Origin: Desulfovibrio sp.
GTDB taxonomy: Bacteria > Desulfobacterota > Desulfovibrionia > Desulfovibrionales > Desulfovibrionaceae
NCBI GenBank assembly: GCA_017450275.1
Contig: JAFSVD010000009.1
Coordinates: forward strand, 1-64,000
Direction: 5' to 3'
DNA: 64,000 bases
The notes beneath the pieces were generated by a model. That model made no database searches, was not told the DNA's origin, and saw only the letters and a program-made list of their open reading frames with translations. The position numbers were made by a program, and so were the translations under genes. Below, piece after piece: positions 41,580 through 51,262 of the stretch (position 1 is the first letter of the stretch; each line of letters starts with the position of its first letter).

Positions 41580-43037
41580 ATGGAACCCACCTTTCGCAAA
41601 CGCATCCTTGTCATCGGCGACACCATGCTCGACCACTATACCGAAACAACTGTCCGCCGCATCTCCGCTGAAGCGCCGGTTCCGATCGCAACCGTTGCCA
41701 AGGAATGGGATGTTCCGGGCGGGGCAGCCAACGTGGCCAAAAACCTGGCCTGCCTTGGTTGTTCGGTGACATTGATTGGCGTCAGAGCCAAAGACGCGCA
41801 CGGCATCGTCTTGCAGGATCTGCTCGAAGAGAGCCAGATCATTGCGCCAAGCCTTGTGGTGAACGATCGACCCACTATCACCAAAAACCGCATCATTTCA
41901 AACGGCCAGCAACTCCTCCGCCTCGACACCGAAATAAACCGTCCCCTTCCGCCGGACATTGTCCCCCGCGTGCTCGCCGCCATTGAAAACGCCCTCCCCT
42001 GGGCTGAGGCCGTGATTTGCTCAGACTACGGCAAGGGGCTTTTGGGTTCACCGGTTGAGAGAGAGACAATTGTCTCCTTTGTGATCAAGCGCTGCCAAGA
42101 GGCACACATCCCTGTGTGCATCGATCCCAAAGGCCACGATTGGACTCAATACGCCCATGCCACCTGCATAACCCCCAATACCCATGAGCTCGCGGCCATT
42201 CTCAACCGCCAAAACCAGCCCTTTGAGGATCTCATACAACCTGCCAAGCATTTGATGAACGATCTTTCCCTCCGAGCGCTCTTGGTGACACGAGGTCCAC
42301 AAGGGATGTCCCTTCTTGAAGGAGACGGTGTGACCACCATTGCCACCAAGGCGCGGGAAGTCTCGGATGTGTCCGGAGCCGGAGACACCGTGATCGCGGT
42401 TTTTTGCGCAGCCCTTGCCGAAGGTTTTTCCTTTGAGCAGGCAGCAACGATTGCCAACCGCGCTGCAGGCATTGTTGTTGGCCGCGTTGGCACAAGCCCC
42501 ATCCACAGAGAGGAATTGTTGCAAGCCATAAGCCACAATCCCCTCAAAGAGAGCCTCACAAGCCTCGGGGAAAAAATTCTCTCCAGAGAGCGATTGTTTG
42601 AACTTGTGCACCAATGGCGGCAAATGGGGCAATCGGTGGTCTTCACCAACGGCTGCTTCGATCTGGTTCATCCCGGGCATGTGAAGCTCCTCCACGAGGC
42701 AGCCAATCAGGGCGATAAACTCATTGTTGCCATCAACAGCGATGCCTCTGTCAAACGCTTAAAAGGGCCAAACCGCCCCATCCAGTCCGAACAGGCACGG
42801 GCACTCGTTATGGCGAGCATGGAACGTGTTGACGCTGTCGTTGTTTTTGAAGAAGATACTCCTCTTCCACTCATTGCTGCGATCAAACCCGATGTCTTAG
42901 TCAAAGGCGGGGACTATACCCCTGAGACGGTTGTTGGCAGCGATGTGGTTCTCGGATGCGGCGGCAGAATCCATCTTGTGGATCTGGCCAAGGGCTTTAG
43001 CACCACCGACATTGTTGCCACCATCGGCGAACAGTAA
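41580..43037 (+). CDS. hldE: Bifunctional heptose-7-phosphate kinase/heptose-1-phosphate adenylyltransferase
   Basis: HldE phosphorylates D-glycero-D-manno-heptose 7-phosphate and later adenylates the 1-phosphate, making ADP-heptose for LPS. The 485-residue protein has a ribokinase-like domain (VIGDTMLDHYTETTVRRISAEAPVP, GGAANVAKNLACLG, and the catalytic DVSGAGDTVIAVF). From about residue 345 it has a nucleotidyltransferase domain (FTNGCFDLVHPGHVKLL). I chose the ATG at 41580 just before the conserved start; the open frame begins inside the tRNA. The ribosome site is weak (GAG). Confidence 0.94.
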   Translation: MEPTFRKRILVIGDTMLDHYTETTVRRISAEAPVPIATVAKEWDVPGGAANVAKNLACLGCSVTLIGVRAKDAHGIVLQDLLEESQIIAPSLVVNDRPTITKNRIISNGQQLLRLDTEINRPLPPDIVPRVLAAIENALPWAEAVICSDYGKGLLGSPVERETIVSFVIKRCQEAHIPVCIDPKGHDWTQYAHATCITPNTHELAAILNRQNQPFEDLIQPAKHLMNDLSLRALLVTRGPQGMSLLEGDGVTTIATKAREVSDVSGAGDTVIAVFCAALAEGFSFEQAATIANRAAGIVVGRVGTSPIHREELLQAISHNPLKESLTSLGEKILSRERLFELVHQWRQMGQSVVFTNGCFDLVHPGHVKLLHEAANQGDKLIVAINSDASVKRLKGPNRPIQSEQARALVMASMERVDAVVVFEEDTPLPLIAAIKPDVLVKGGDYTPETVVGSDVVLGCGGRIHLVDLAKGFSTTDIVATIGEQ

Positions 43038-43072
43038 GAGCAGTAACAGGATCCAACCCAAGGAGTTACTCT

Positions 43073-46000
43073 GTGATACGAAAGGGACCACATATATCGA
43101 TTTCCCCTAATTATGTGGTGAACAGAATTCTCAAGATCAACATTGAAGAGTTCATGGATTGGCCTGAAGCGGTTCGCACACTGGCTATCACGATTGCCGA
43201 AGAGCTCTTTCTTGTTGCCTATAATCCCTTTATCGATGTGCGCACTGTCCACACCAGTGTGGACGAGACCTTTGAGCGGGAATCTGTTGCCCTCTCCCAC
43301 TACTACGCGACCGCCATCAGCGAAGGCATCACGATGTTCTGGTCTGCCTATTCGGCGGAAGTGGAATTTCGGGATAAGCTGATCGACACCCTGCTCGGTA
43401 TTTTGCCCAGGGAATGCATCCTCGCCCAGGCCAAGGATCTCATCGCAACAGCCACTGATGCGACAGACCTTCGGATGGAACTTCCTCTGCTTGTGGTTGA
43501 ACCCGATACCACCGAACAAGTGGCCAAAATCGTCAAATTGGCCAACGACATGAAATTCGCCATCATCCCCAGGGGTGGGGGATCGGGTATGACAGGAGGG
43601 GCTGTTCCGGCGAGAAAGCGCACGGTCATCCTCTCCATGACAAGACTCACCCATATTGGACCTATTGACTGCGAACGCATGACCCTCACCTGTCAGGCCG
43701 GCGTCATCACCCAAAACGCCATCACGGCTGTGGACGCCCACGGCGCCCTTTTTTCGGTCGACCCGGCATCCAAGCAGGCCTCAAGCATTGGCGGCAATAT
43801 TTCAGAAAACGCCGGCGGTCCTTCGGCCTTTGAATACGGCACCACCTTGGACAATTTGCTCTGGTGGCGCATGGTCACCCCAACCGGAGAAATCATCGTG
43901 GTTGAGCGGGAAAACCACCCCCGCCACAAGATTCTGCCCGAAGAAACCGCGGTCTTTCATGTCAAAGACCCCTTGGGCGGGGTTTTGCGCACCATCACCC
44001 TGAAAGGCGACGCCATTCGCCTGCCTGGTCTTGGCAAAGACGTGACCAACAAGGCCTTAGGGGGCTTACCAGGGGTGCAGAAAGAGGGCACCGACGGCAT
44101 TATCACCGAAGCCTGTTTTATCATCCACAAAAAGCCCCACATAAAACGCGTGATGGCGCTCGAATTTTTTGGCCACTCCATGCAGACCGCTGCTGTGGTG
44201 GTCAAGGAGCTTGTTGCGCTCAGAAATCGCATCCGCGAGGAAGGGGACTACGCCCATATTTCCGCGCTCGAAGAATTCAACGTCAAATACGTGCAGGCGC
44301 TCGACTACCAGACCAAATCCAAGCAATACACCGGCCAACCCATCTCCGTCATCATCCTCCAGGTCGATGGCGACGACGCGCTTCTCTTAGACACCCTTGT
44401 GGAAAACATTGTCCACGTGGTCGAACGCCAGGACAATGTCGATATCATTGTGGCCAAGGACGACAAAGAAGCAGAGCATTTTTGGGAAGACAGACACAGG
44501 CTCTCGGTCATTGCCAAACGCACCTCGGGCTTTAAGCTCAATGAGGATGTGGTCATTCCGGTGAGCCACATCCCCGACTTTGCGGTCTTTCTCGAACAGG
44601 TCAATCTCGAGTGCACTGCCCAATCCTACCGCCGGGCGCTGCAGGAAATCGAACGTTTGCCGGGCTTTCCTGTGGAAGACACCGAGGTCAACCAGGAATT
44701 TTCCGTTGCCACCCACGCGGCCAAGGGGGCTGTGCCCTCTGCCAAGCTCTCCGACGCGGATTTGCTCGAGGGCGCCAAAGCCTTTCTCGCGCATTTGGCG
44801 GAAAAATACCCTGCGCTCGCGAAAAAGATCCGCTCGATAGCCAACGCCATGGAGGCAAGCAGGCTCATTGTGGCGAGCCATATGCACGCGGGCGACGGCA
44901 ACTGCCATGTCAATATTCCCGTCAATTCCAACGACCACGATATGCTGGAGCGGGCGGAAAAAACCGCTTTCCGCATCATGCAGCATTGCCAGGAAATCGG
45001 CGGCGAGGTCTCTGGCGAGCACGGCATCGGTATCACCAAGATCGCCTTTCTCTCGCAAAAGAAAATGGACGCCTTGCGCGTCTTCAAGGAGCAGGTGGAT
45101 CCCCGCGATGTCATGAATCCGGCCAAGCTCGTTGTTCGGGAGCTGCCGGTCAAACCCTTCACCTTTTCCTTCAATCGCCTGCTGCGGGATATCCAGGACA
45201 GCGGTCTCTCGGACAAAGAGACCCTGCTCTCGCTCTTGACCAGCATCCAGACCTGCACGCGCTGCGGCAAATGCAAACAGGTCTGCCCGATGGTCTATCC
45301 CGAGCACTCCATGCAATTCCATCCCCGCAACAAGAATATGATCTTGGGGATGCTGTTAGAGGCAGTCTACTATTCCCAGGTTGTGAGCGGCACCAGCAAT
45401 ACCCAGCTTCTGGCTGCCTTGCGCGACATCATGGAACACTGCACAACCTGCGGCAGATGCATGGCGCAATGCCCGGTGAAAATACCCTCAGGCGATGTCG
45501 CTCTCTCCTTGCGCGCCTTCTTGGATCACGAAGGGGCTGGGGGTCATCCCATCAAAGAACGCGCCTTGGAATTTTTGCGCAAGGATATTGCGGTGCGGGT
45601 GCCAAAAGCCGCCAAGATGGCTTCGTTGGGACAAAAGATGCAAAACAAATTGCAGACCTTTCTCCCGCAAAGCATCAAAGCCAAATTCCAAAACCCCATC
45701 TTTGCAGGACCAGGTCCCAAGATGGGCTACACCAATCTCTATGAATCCCTCAAAATCAATCGCGGCAATATCTTTACCCCGCATGAGGAGATTGCGGGCA
45801 AAGAGACCGTGATCTATTTCCCGGGCTGTGGGGGCGCGCTCTTCTACGATCGCATTGGCTTAAGCTCAGTCATGCTGCTTATCGCCTCTGGCTTTACGGT
45901 GGCTGTGCCCAACAGGCATGCCTGCTGCGGCTATCCTGTGCTCGCGGCAGGACTCGACACAGGCTACGAGGAGATCCTTGCGCAAACGCGGCAGATGCTC

Positions 46001-46639
46001 TTTGAACTCATCCGAAGCCTCCAAAAACGCGAGGTTGGGCAAATCTATCTCGCAACCTCCTGCGGCACCTGCCGGGAAAGTCTTGGCCGGATGGAACTCG
46101 CCGAATACGCGCCCATTATCCAACAAGATGTCGTGCAATTGGCTCTTCAACATCTCGATACACGGCTCTTCACACGCCCTGAACAGGAAAAACCCATTCT
46201 CTACCATGGCTCGTGCCACAGCGAATGGGAGGGGCTGCACAAAGTCAAAGGCCAACCGCAGATTGTGGCGCAGCTCTCAAAGGCCACAGGCTATGCTGTG
46301 GAACTCCATCCTGGCTGCTGCGGGGAATCGGGCATGGGCTCTGTCACAAGCCCTGCCATCTACAATCAATTGCGTGCCAGAAAAGAGCTGGCACTCTCTG
46401 ATCGCTTGAAAGACGGGTATGATGGTCCCATCCTGGTCAGCTGCCCATCGTGCAAAATCGGCATCGCTCGCTGCTTGCTCAATCTGCACGAAAAACAGCG
46501 CGTGCTCCACACAAGCGAATGGCTCGCCTCCCTGCTCGATGGCGAAGACCGCAGGCAATCCTTTAAAAAGCTTGTGAACGAAAGCCGCGGCGCCATTCGG
46601 CACATTGCCCTGGATCGCCTTCTCCGTGACCGCCCATAG
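43073..46639 (+). CDS. FAD- and Fe-S-binding D-lactate dehydrogenase-like protein
   Basis: This 1188-residue flavoprotein combines a FAD_binding_4 domain (about 125-330, with IIPRGGGSGMTGGAVPA and SSIGGNISENAGGPSA), a C-terminal FAD-oxidase domain (to about 680, ending near GEHGIGITKIAFL), and a ferredoxin-like region with CTRCGKCKQVCPMVYP and CTTCGRCMAQCPVKIP. Two CCG-type heterodisulfide-reductase domains follow (HACCGYPV; GSCHSEW with HPGCCGESGMG). Homologues in Desulfovibrio are annotated as D-lactate or 2-hydroxyacid dehydrogenases passing electrons to the membrane pool. The start is GTG, supported by AAGGAG 7 bases upstream. The exact substrate is not certain. Confidence 0.87.
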   Translation: MIRKGPHISISPNYVVNRILKINIEEFMDWPEAVRTLAITIAEELFLVAYNPFIDVRTVHTSVDETFERESVALSHYYATAISEGITMFWSAYSAEVEFRDKLIDTLLGILPRECILAQAKDLIATATDATDLRMELPLLVVEPDTTEQVAKIVKLANDMKFAIIPRGGGSGMTGGAVPARKRTVILSMTRLTHIGPIDCERMTLTCQAGVITQNAITAVDAHGALFSVDPASKQASSIGGNISENAGGPSAFEYGTTLDNLLWWRMVTPTGEIIVVERENHPRHKILPEETAVFHVKDPLGGVLRTITLKGDAIRLPGLGKDVTNKALGGLPGVQKEGTDGIITEACFIIHKKPHIKRVMALEFFGHSMQTAAVVVKELVALRNRIREEGDYAHISALEEFNVKYVQALDYQTKSKQYTGQPISVIILQVDGDDALLLDTLVENIVHVVERQDNVDIIVAKDDKEAEHFWEDRHRLSVIAKRTSGFKLNEDVVIPVSHIPDFAVFLEQVNLECTAQSYRRALQEIERLPGFPVEDTEVNQEFSVATHAAKGAVPSAKLSDADLLEGAKAFLAHLAEKYPALAKKIRSIANAMEASRLIVASHMHAGDGNCHVNIPVNSNDHDMLERAEKTAFRIMQHCQEIGGEVSGEHGIGITKIAFLSQKKMDALRVFKEQVDPRDVMNPAKLVVRELPVKPFTFSFNRLLRDIQDSGLSDKETLLSLLTSIQTCTRCGKCKQVCPMVYPEHSMQFHPRNKNMILGMLLEAVYYSQVVSGTSNTQLLAALRDIMEHCTTCGRCMAQCPVKIPSGDVALSLRAFLDHEGAGGHPIKERALEFLRKDIAVRVPKAAKMASLGQKMQNKLQTFLPQSIKAKFQNPIFAGPGPKMGYTNLYESLKINRGNIFTPHEEIAGKETVIYFPGCGGALFYDRIGLSSVMLLIASGFTVAVPNRHACCGYPVLAAGLDTGYEEILAQTRQMLFELIRSLQKREVGQIYLATSCGTCRESLGRMELAEYAPIIQQDVVQLALQHLDTRLFTRPEQEKPILYHGSCHSEWEGLHKVKGQPQIVAQLSKATGYAVELHPGCCGESGMGSVTSPAIYNQLRARKELALSDRLKDGYDGPILVSCPSCKIGIARCLLNLHEKQRVLHTSEWLASLLDGEDRRQSFKKLVNESRGAIRHIALDRLLRDRP

Positions 46640-46658
46640 TTTTCTTGCGAGGTTCTCC

Positions 46659-47321
46659 GTGTCCAACGAGATCGAAGCCGTCCAAAAAATCGCCATCTAC
46701 CTTGTCCCAGCCCTTCTTGGCATCCTCTTGCACGAGATTGCCCACGGCTATTGTGCGGCCAAACTCGGGGATCCAACAGCCAAAGCCCAGGGTCGCTTAA
46801 CCTTAAACCCCATCCCCCATATCGATCCCATGGGGCTCTTGGTCTTTGTGATCACAAGCCTCGCAACGCCCTTTGTCTTTGGCTGGGCAAAGCCTGTGCC
46901 TATCGATGTCCGGTATTTCAAAAAGCCCAGACGCGATCTTATGCTCACAGCCCTGGCAGGGCCTTTGACGAACTTCCTTTTGGCTCTTTGCTTTGCCCTG
47001 CTTTTGTGGCTTGGCTTGTATGCTGTCCCAAACACCTTTTGGGAGAGCTATCCCATGGCCATTGGCGTGCTTTTATCTGTCAAAGCCGGGATTTTTATCA
47101 ATATCGGCCTTGCCTGGCTGAATCTTATCCCCATACCGCCCTTGGACGGCTCAAAGATTCTCGCCTATTTTTTGCCACCAAAGGCCTGTCAAAGCTATAT
47201 GCAGCTTGAACGCTATGGCTTTATTCTTTTGCTCTTTCTCATCATAAGCGGCTTTCTCTCAACGGTTCTCACCCCGCTTATGCAGGCCTCTGTCAACCTC
47301 CTCTTGTCCCCCTTGCACTGA
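46659..47321 (+). CDS. Site-2-protease-type M50 zinc metalloprotease
   Basis: This 220-residue membrane protein has the zinc motif LLHEIAHGY in the first part and NLIPIPPLDGSKIL, which carries the third metal ligand Asp. About five or six helices are predicted. It resembles the short rhomboid-like M50 branch found next to housekeeping genes in many bacteria. The substrate is unknown. An ATG at 46605 is in frame but lies inside the preceding gene. I prefer the GTG at 46659, with GAGG 6 bases before it. ruvX follows after one base. Confidence 0.87.
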   Translation: MSNEIEAVQKIAIYLVPALLGILLHEIAHGYCAAKLGDPTAKAQGRLTLNPIPHIDPMGLLVFVITSLATPFVFGWAKPVPIDVRYFKKPRRDLMLTALAGPLTNFLLALCFALLLWLGLYAVPNTFWESYPMAIGVLLSVKAGIFINIGLAWLNLIPIPPLDGSKILAYFLPPKACQSYMQLERYGFILLLFLIISGFLSTVLTPLMQASVNLLLSPLH

Positions 47322-47322
47322 G

Positions 47323-47790
47323 ATGCGCCTCGTTGCTCTCGACTATGGGGTAGCCCGCATTGGCATGGCCTTTTGCGCGCATAAACAAGGCGCCATTGTC
47401 CCTGTTGCAACCTTTGCCCTGGCCAACTACCCCAACCGCAAAAGCCAATTGGATGCTGTGGCCGAAGCGATCCGTATCCACAAAGCCGATCGTCTTATCC
47501 TTGGCATGCCCAAATCGCTATCCGGCCAGGCATCGATAACCGAAGCCCAATGCGTAAACCTCGCCAAACGCCTGCGCCACAGACTCAATCTCCCCATCCA
47601 TTTTGAAAACGAGGCGCTCACAACCTGCCAAGCCCATTGGGATCTCGAGGCGCTTGGTCTCCCCAAAAGCAAACACAAAGCAATGGTCGATCAAGTGGCA
47701 GCCTGCCGCATTCTTCAATCCTTTGTGCAGAATCTTGCCAGCCTCGGCGAGCCGTATTTGACGCAAACGGCGTTTTCTCAAACCCTTTAG
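47323..47790 (+). CDS. ruvX: RuvX/YqgF Holliday-junction resolvase-like protein
   Basis: This 155-residue RNase H-like protein belongs to the YqgF family, associated with rRNA maturation and recombination. Visible acidic positions are Asp7 (LDYGVARIGMA), the Glu in HFENEALTT and the Asp in MVDQVAACRIL. The usual LILGMPKSLSG motif is present. The second motif reads NEALTT where many members have DERLTT. It is packed between the M50 protease gene (1-base gap) and mltG (13-base gap). Confidence 0.87.
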   Translation: MRLVALDYGVARIGMAFCAHKQGAIVPVATFALANYPNRKSQLDAVAEAIRIHKADRLILGMPKSLSGQASITEAQCVNLAKRLRHRLNLPIHFENEALTTCQAHWDLEALGLPKSKHKAMVDQVAACRILQSFVQNLASLGEPYLTQTAFSQTL

Positions 47791-47803
47791 CACCAAGAAA
47801 GTC

Positions 47804-48877
47804 ATGCGGCGTGCGTACATTCTTCTTGCTCTGCTTCTGCTCGTGCTTCTTGCGGGCACCCTCTCTGGCGTGGTCTTTTTGACAAGCGTGCCTGAGCAAA
47901 GCGCACGCCCTCTTGTCATCGATGTGCCCCAGGGAGCCCGTTTGACAACTATTGCCGAAAAACTCGAGGCAGAGCACGCCATAACCAATGCCAAGCTCTT
48001 TTGCCTCTTAGCCAGGATCACCCAAAACCAGGGGAAACTGCAGACAGGTCGCTTTGCCCTCACAACCGCCATGCGACCCTATGAAGTTTTACACACCCTT
48101 GTGCACGGCAAACCCGTGCTCTACCGCATCACCATTCCCGAAGGCCTGCCCTGGTGGAAGGTCGCAGCGCTTTTGAGCGAAAACGGCTTTGTGTGGAAGG
48201 AGGCCTTTCACGCTGTGATCACCGATCCAGCCTTTTTAAAGGCCATGGGTATTCCCTTTCCGAGCTGCGAAGGCTTTTTGATGCCAGACACCTATTTGCT
48301 CAAAAAGGAAGAACAGATCCTCAAAGAAGCAGAAAACGATCCCGCAAACACGCTTTCTTCCGACGAGCTGCGCCAAAAACACGCCCGTACGATCGCGACC
48401 CGGCTTGTTGGCAATTTCTGGAAGCGCGCCAAAGAAATTGTTCCTGATATCAAAACCAATGCCCAACAAAGCAAACGCCTGGTTATCCTGGCCTCGATCG
48501 TGGAAAAAGAAACCGCCATTCCCAGCGAGCGCGCACGGATTGCGGGTGTGTATACAAATCGCTTACGCAAGCACATGCTCTTGCAGGCCGATCCAACCGT
48601 CATCTATGGCCTTGGCTCAACCTTTACCGGCAAACTGCTCTATCGGCATCTGGACGCAAAGAACAATCCCTACAATACCTATCAATTGCCAGGCCTCCCA
48701 CCAGGTCCCATCTGCTCCTTTGGCATGGAAGCCTTGCGGGCAGCGGCCAATCCCGAAGCCCACGACTATCTCTATTTTGTTGCCAAGGGACAAGGCGGAG
48801 AGCACGTCTTTTCCAAGGATCTGAAAGACCATCAAAAAGCTGTTCGCGACTACCGAAAAAGTCAAAGAGCCCAGTGA
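47804..48877 (+). CDS. mltG: Endolytic murein transglycosylase MltG
   Basis: MltG cuts nascent peptidoglycan strands at the membrane and helps end glycan polymerisation. The 357-residue protein has one N-terminal membrane anchor (ILLALLLLVLLAGTLSGVVFL), a LysM-like region (about 40-100), and the YceG catalytic domain with the Glu in LASIVEKETAIPSERARIAGVYTNRL. Later family blocks include LQADPTVIYGLG and NPYNTYQLPGLPPGPI. ruvX and mltG are commonly neighbours. Confidence 0.94.
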   Translation: MRRAYILLALLLLVLLAGTLSGVVFLTSVPEQSARPLVIDVPQGARLTTIAEKLEAEHAITNAKLFCLLARITQNQGKLQTGRFALTTAMRPYEVLHTLVHGKPVLYRITIPEGLPWWKVAALLSENGFVWKEAFHAVITDPAFLKAMGIPFPSCEGFLMPDTYLLKKEEQILKEAENDPANTLSSDELRQKHARTIATRLVGNFWKRAKEIVPDIKTNAQQSKRLVILASIVEKETAIPSERARIAGVYTNRLRKHMLLQADPTVIYGLGSTFTGKLLYRHLDAKNNPYNTYQLPGLPPGPICSFGMEALRAAANPEAHDYLYFVAKGQGGEHVFSKDLKDHQKAVRDYRKSQRAQ

Positions 48878-48891
48878 CAAAGGACAATGCC

Positions 48892-49125
48892 ATGAAATAC
48901 CTTATCTGCGAAGATTTTTCAGGCCAGGAAGTCCCCTTTATCTTTCCGAGGCGCGTCGACCACCAGGATATGCGCGATCAATTGCCCTACGCCAAGGTGA
49001 CCGCTGCGGGCTTTGTGGAACTGACCCCGCAGGGTTTTCACTGCTATGGGGGCAATAGCGAACTCGGCCTCAACGCCAGACCCAACGATAGCCTCATCTT
49101 GGCCGAAGCCCTTCGACAACGCTGA
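48892..49125 (+). CDS. Small conserved-looking protein, unknown function
   Basis: I do not recognise this 77-residue protein. It starts MKYLICEDFSGQEVPFIFPRRV, has a central PYAKVTAAGFVELTPQGFHCYGGN segment and ends in a short helix (SLILAEALRQR). It has two Cys and no signal or membrane segment. AAAGGA lies 7 bases before the ATG. It starts 14 bases after mltG, probably in the same operon. The ordered beta pattern and good ribosome site argue that it is real. Confidence 0.75.
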   Translation: MKYLICEDFSGQEVPFIFPRRVDHQDMRDQLPYAKVTAAGFVELTPQGFHCYGGNSELGLNARPNDSLILAEALRQR

Positions 49126-49172
49126 GCCGTTGGGGAAAAAACGCCAAAGCCCAACACAAATCGCCTCTTTCC

Positions 49173-50615
49173 ATGCTTGACGCTCTCAAATCAATCGCTT
49201 TGCCCCACAATGTGGCCACCTCTTCCCCAATCGCTGTCCCAACCATTCTTCTTGCAGGATCAGCGAGTGGCGTTGGGAAAACCCTCACAGCCTTAGCCCT
49301 CCTTGCCACCCTGAGAGACCAAGGCTACAACGCTCTCGCTGCCAAGGCAGGATCTGACTTTATCGATCCCAGCTATCTTGCTGCTATCACCAATCAGCCT
49401 TGCGCCAATTTGGATCCCTGGATGCAGGGCGTTGATGGGGTGCGCGCTCTTTTTGACCAGATAGCAGACAAAAAGCCCGATATCCTTCTTCTTGAAGGCA
49501 CCATGGGGCTTTTTGACGGCGGCCTTGCCTCAACAGCTGCGCTTTGCACCCTCTTCCGTCTGCCTGTGCTTTTGCTCCTTTCAGCCAAAGGCATGGGAGA
49601 ATCCATTGCCGCCCAGGCGCTTGGCTATGTGCTCTTCGCCCAAAACGCGCATATCCCCATCAAAGGTTTGCTGACAAGCTTTGTTGGAGGATCTTCGCAC
49701 GCCCATCTTCTTGAAAAAGCGCTGAGACCTGTGTGTGAGCAATTCGCCCTTCCCTATCTGGGCGGCTTGCCACAAACGGGTGCCCCCACACTCTCCTCAC
49801 GCCATCTGGGTCTTGTGAGTCCGCGTGAAGCACAGATTGCGGAAAAACGCGCGGCTCTCATCTCCTGGTTTTCTTCGGCCATCGACACCAAAAGGCTTCT
49901 CCAAACCCTCGCGCTCCCTCCCACAAAGACCCCAATCCCCCCCTCTCCGCTCCCTTTTTTCCTGCCCCCTTGTCCAAAAAAGAAGCACACTGTCGTTATC
50001 GCCATAGCCTACGATGAAGCATTTCCCTTTCTCTATGCGGATCTGCCCTCTCTTCTCATCGCCCTTGGCTGCCGCATCACCTTCTTCTCTCCCTTAACCC
50101 AAGAGCTCCCCCCCTGCCACGGGGTCTTTCTTCCCGGAGGATACCCCGAACGCTTTGCCAAAACCCTTTCCAAGAATACGGCTTTGCAACAAAGCCTTGC
50201 TTGCGCAAAGGCGAAGGATGTGCCAATCTATGCGGAATGCGGGGGTTTTATGCTCTTGCTTGAGGGTCTCTATACAAAGGAGAATACCTACTATCCCATG
50301 ATGGGGCTTTTGCCAGGATGTGTGCGCATGGAGGAAAAACGGCAGGCGCTTGGCTATCGCACAGCCATTATAGCCGACTGGCCCTATGTTGGCACAAGCC
50401 ACATTGTCCGCGGCCATGAATTCCACTACGGTCGCCTTCTGCCAACACAGACCAAGACCAAACCCTTTGCAACGCTTTTTGCCAAGGACGGACACCCGAT
50501 GGGATCCTCTGGCATAATAGACCGCTCTCTCGCCGCAAGCTGGCTCCACATAGCGCCAGAGGGTGGGCGAAGCTTTTTCAGAGCCTGGGTCTCGCTTATT
50601 AAGGAACACGCATGA
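49173..50615 (+). CDS. cbiA: Cobyrinic acid a,c-diamide synthase
   Basis: CbiA/CobB amidates the a and c side chains of cobyrinate using glutamine and ATP. The 480-residue protein has the ATP-binding domain (LLAGSASGVGKTLTALAL, KAGSDFIDPSYL, EGTMGLFDG) and a C-terminal glutamine amidotransferase domain (GVFLPGGYPERFA, with nucleophile Cys in YAECGGFMLL, and HEFHYGRLL). No clear Shine-Dalgarno precedes the ATG at 49173, so the exact start is less sure. It overlaps cbiC by 4 bases. Confidence 0.93.
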   Translation: MLDALKSIALPHNVATSSPIAVPTILLAGSASGVGKTLTALALLATLRDQGYNALAAKAGSDFIDPSYLAAITNQPCANLDPWMQGVDGVRALFDQIADKKPDILLLEGTMGLFDGGLASTAALCTLFRLPVLLLLSAKGMGESIAAQALGYVLFAQNAHIPIKGLLTSFVGGSSHAHLLEKALRPVCEQFALPYLGGLPQTGAPTLSSRHLGLVSPREAQIAEKRAALISWFSSAIDTKRLLQTLALPPTKTPIPPSPLPFFLPPCPKKKHTVVIAIAYDEAFPFLYADLPSLLIALGCRITFFSPLTQELPPCHGVFLPGGYPERFAKTLSKNTALQQSLACAKAKDVPIYAECGGFMLLLEGLYTKENTYYPMMGLLPGCVRMEEKRQALGYRTAIIADWPYVGTSHIVRGHEFHYGRLLPTQTKTKPFATLFAKDGHPMGSSGIIDRSLAASWLHIAPEGGRSFFRAWVSLIKEHA

Positions 50616-51262
50616 AGGATCTCGCGACCCATCCCAAGGCAATCGAAAGCCGCTCCTTTGCCATCATCGACCAATTGATCCCGCCGCCACGCCGCTTTGA
50701 GGGCGTATCCTGGTGTCTTGCTCGCCGCCTCATCCACACCCTTGGGGATACCGAAATCTATCATGATCTCTGCATAACCGAAGACGCTATTAGGGCAGCG
50801 CTTTTTGCTCTCTCCCACGGTGCCCCCATCTATACCGACACCACCATGGCCAAGGTTGGGATACGCCCACAGAACTTCCTCGCTCCTTCTCTCCAGCCGC
50901 GCATCCTTGCCCTGATGGAACAAACCTCATCCCGTGATCCTGCCAAAACCCGGGCAGCGCAGGCTGTGGAAGACGCAGCCCCCCATATGGGCGGCGCCAT
51001 TGTTGCCATTGGCAATGCGCCAACAGCCCTGCTTGCTCTCCTCGACTGTCTCGATCAGGGTATGCCACCCCCCGCTCTTGTCATCGGCATGCCGGTCGGC
51101 TTTGTCAACGCGGCCTATGCCAAGGATCGCTTGCACGAAAGCCCCTACCCCCATATAACGCTTTTAGGCACCAAGGGTGGCTCGGCTGTGGCCGCAGCCT
51201 GTGTGAATGCCCTTTTTGCCATTCTCGCATCCCAAACAAACAACGAGCAAGGTGCTTCCTAA
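50612..51262 (+). CDS. cbiC: Precorrin-8/cobalt-precorrin-8 methylmutase
   Basis: CbiC/CobH moves the methyl group from C-11 to C-12 to form (hydrogeno)cobyrinic acid. The 216-residue protein has HPKAIESRSFAIIDQL at the start, the catalytic His in RRLIHTLGDTEI, and the glycine-rich AIVAIGNAPTALLALL and VIGMPVGFVNA stretches. It is translationally coupled to cbiA (ATGA) and to ispH (TAATG). Confidence 0.94.
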   Translation: MKDLATHPKAIESRSFAIIDQLIPPPRRFEGVSWCLARRLIHTLGDTEIYHDLCITEDAIRAALFALSHGAPIYTDTTMAKVGIRPQNFLAPSLQPRILALMEQTSSRDPAKTRAAQAVEDAAPHMGGAIVAIGNAPTALLALLDCLDQGMPPPALVIGMPVGFVNAAYAKDRLHESPYPHITLLGTKGGSAVAAACVNALFAILASQTNNEQGAS

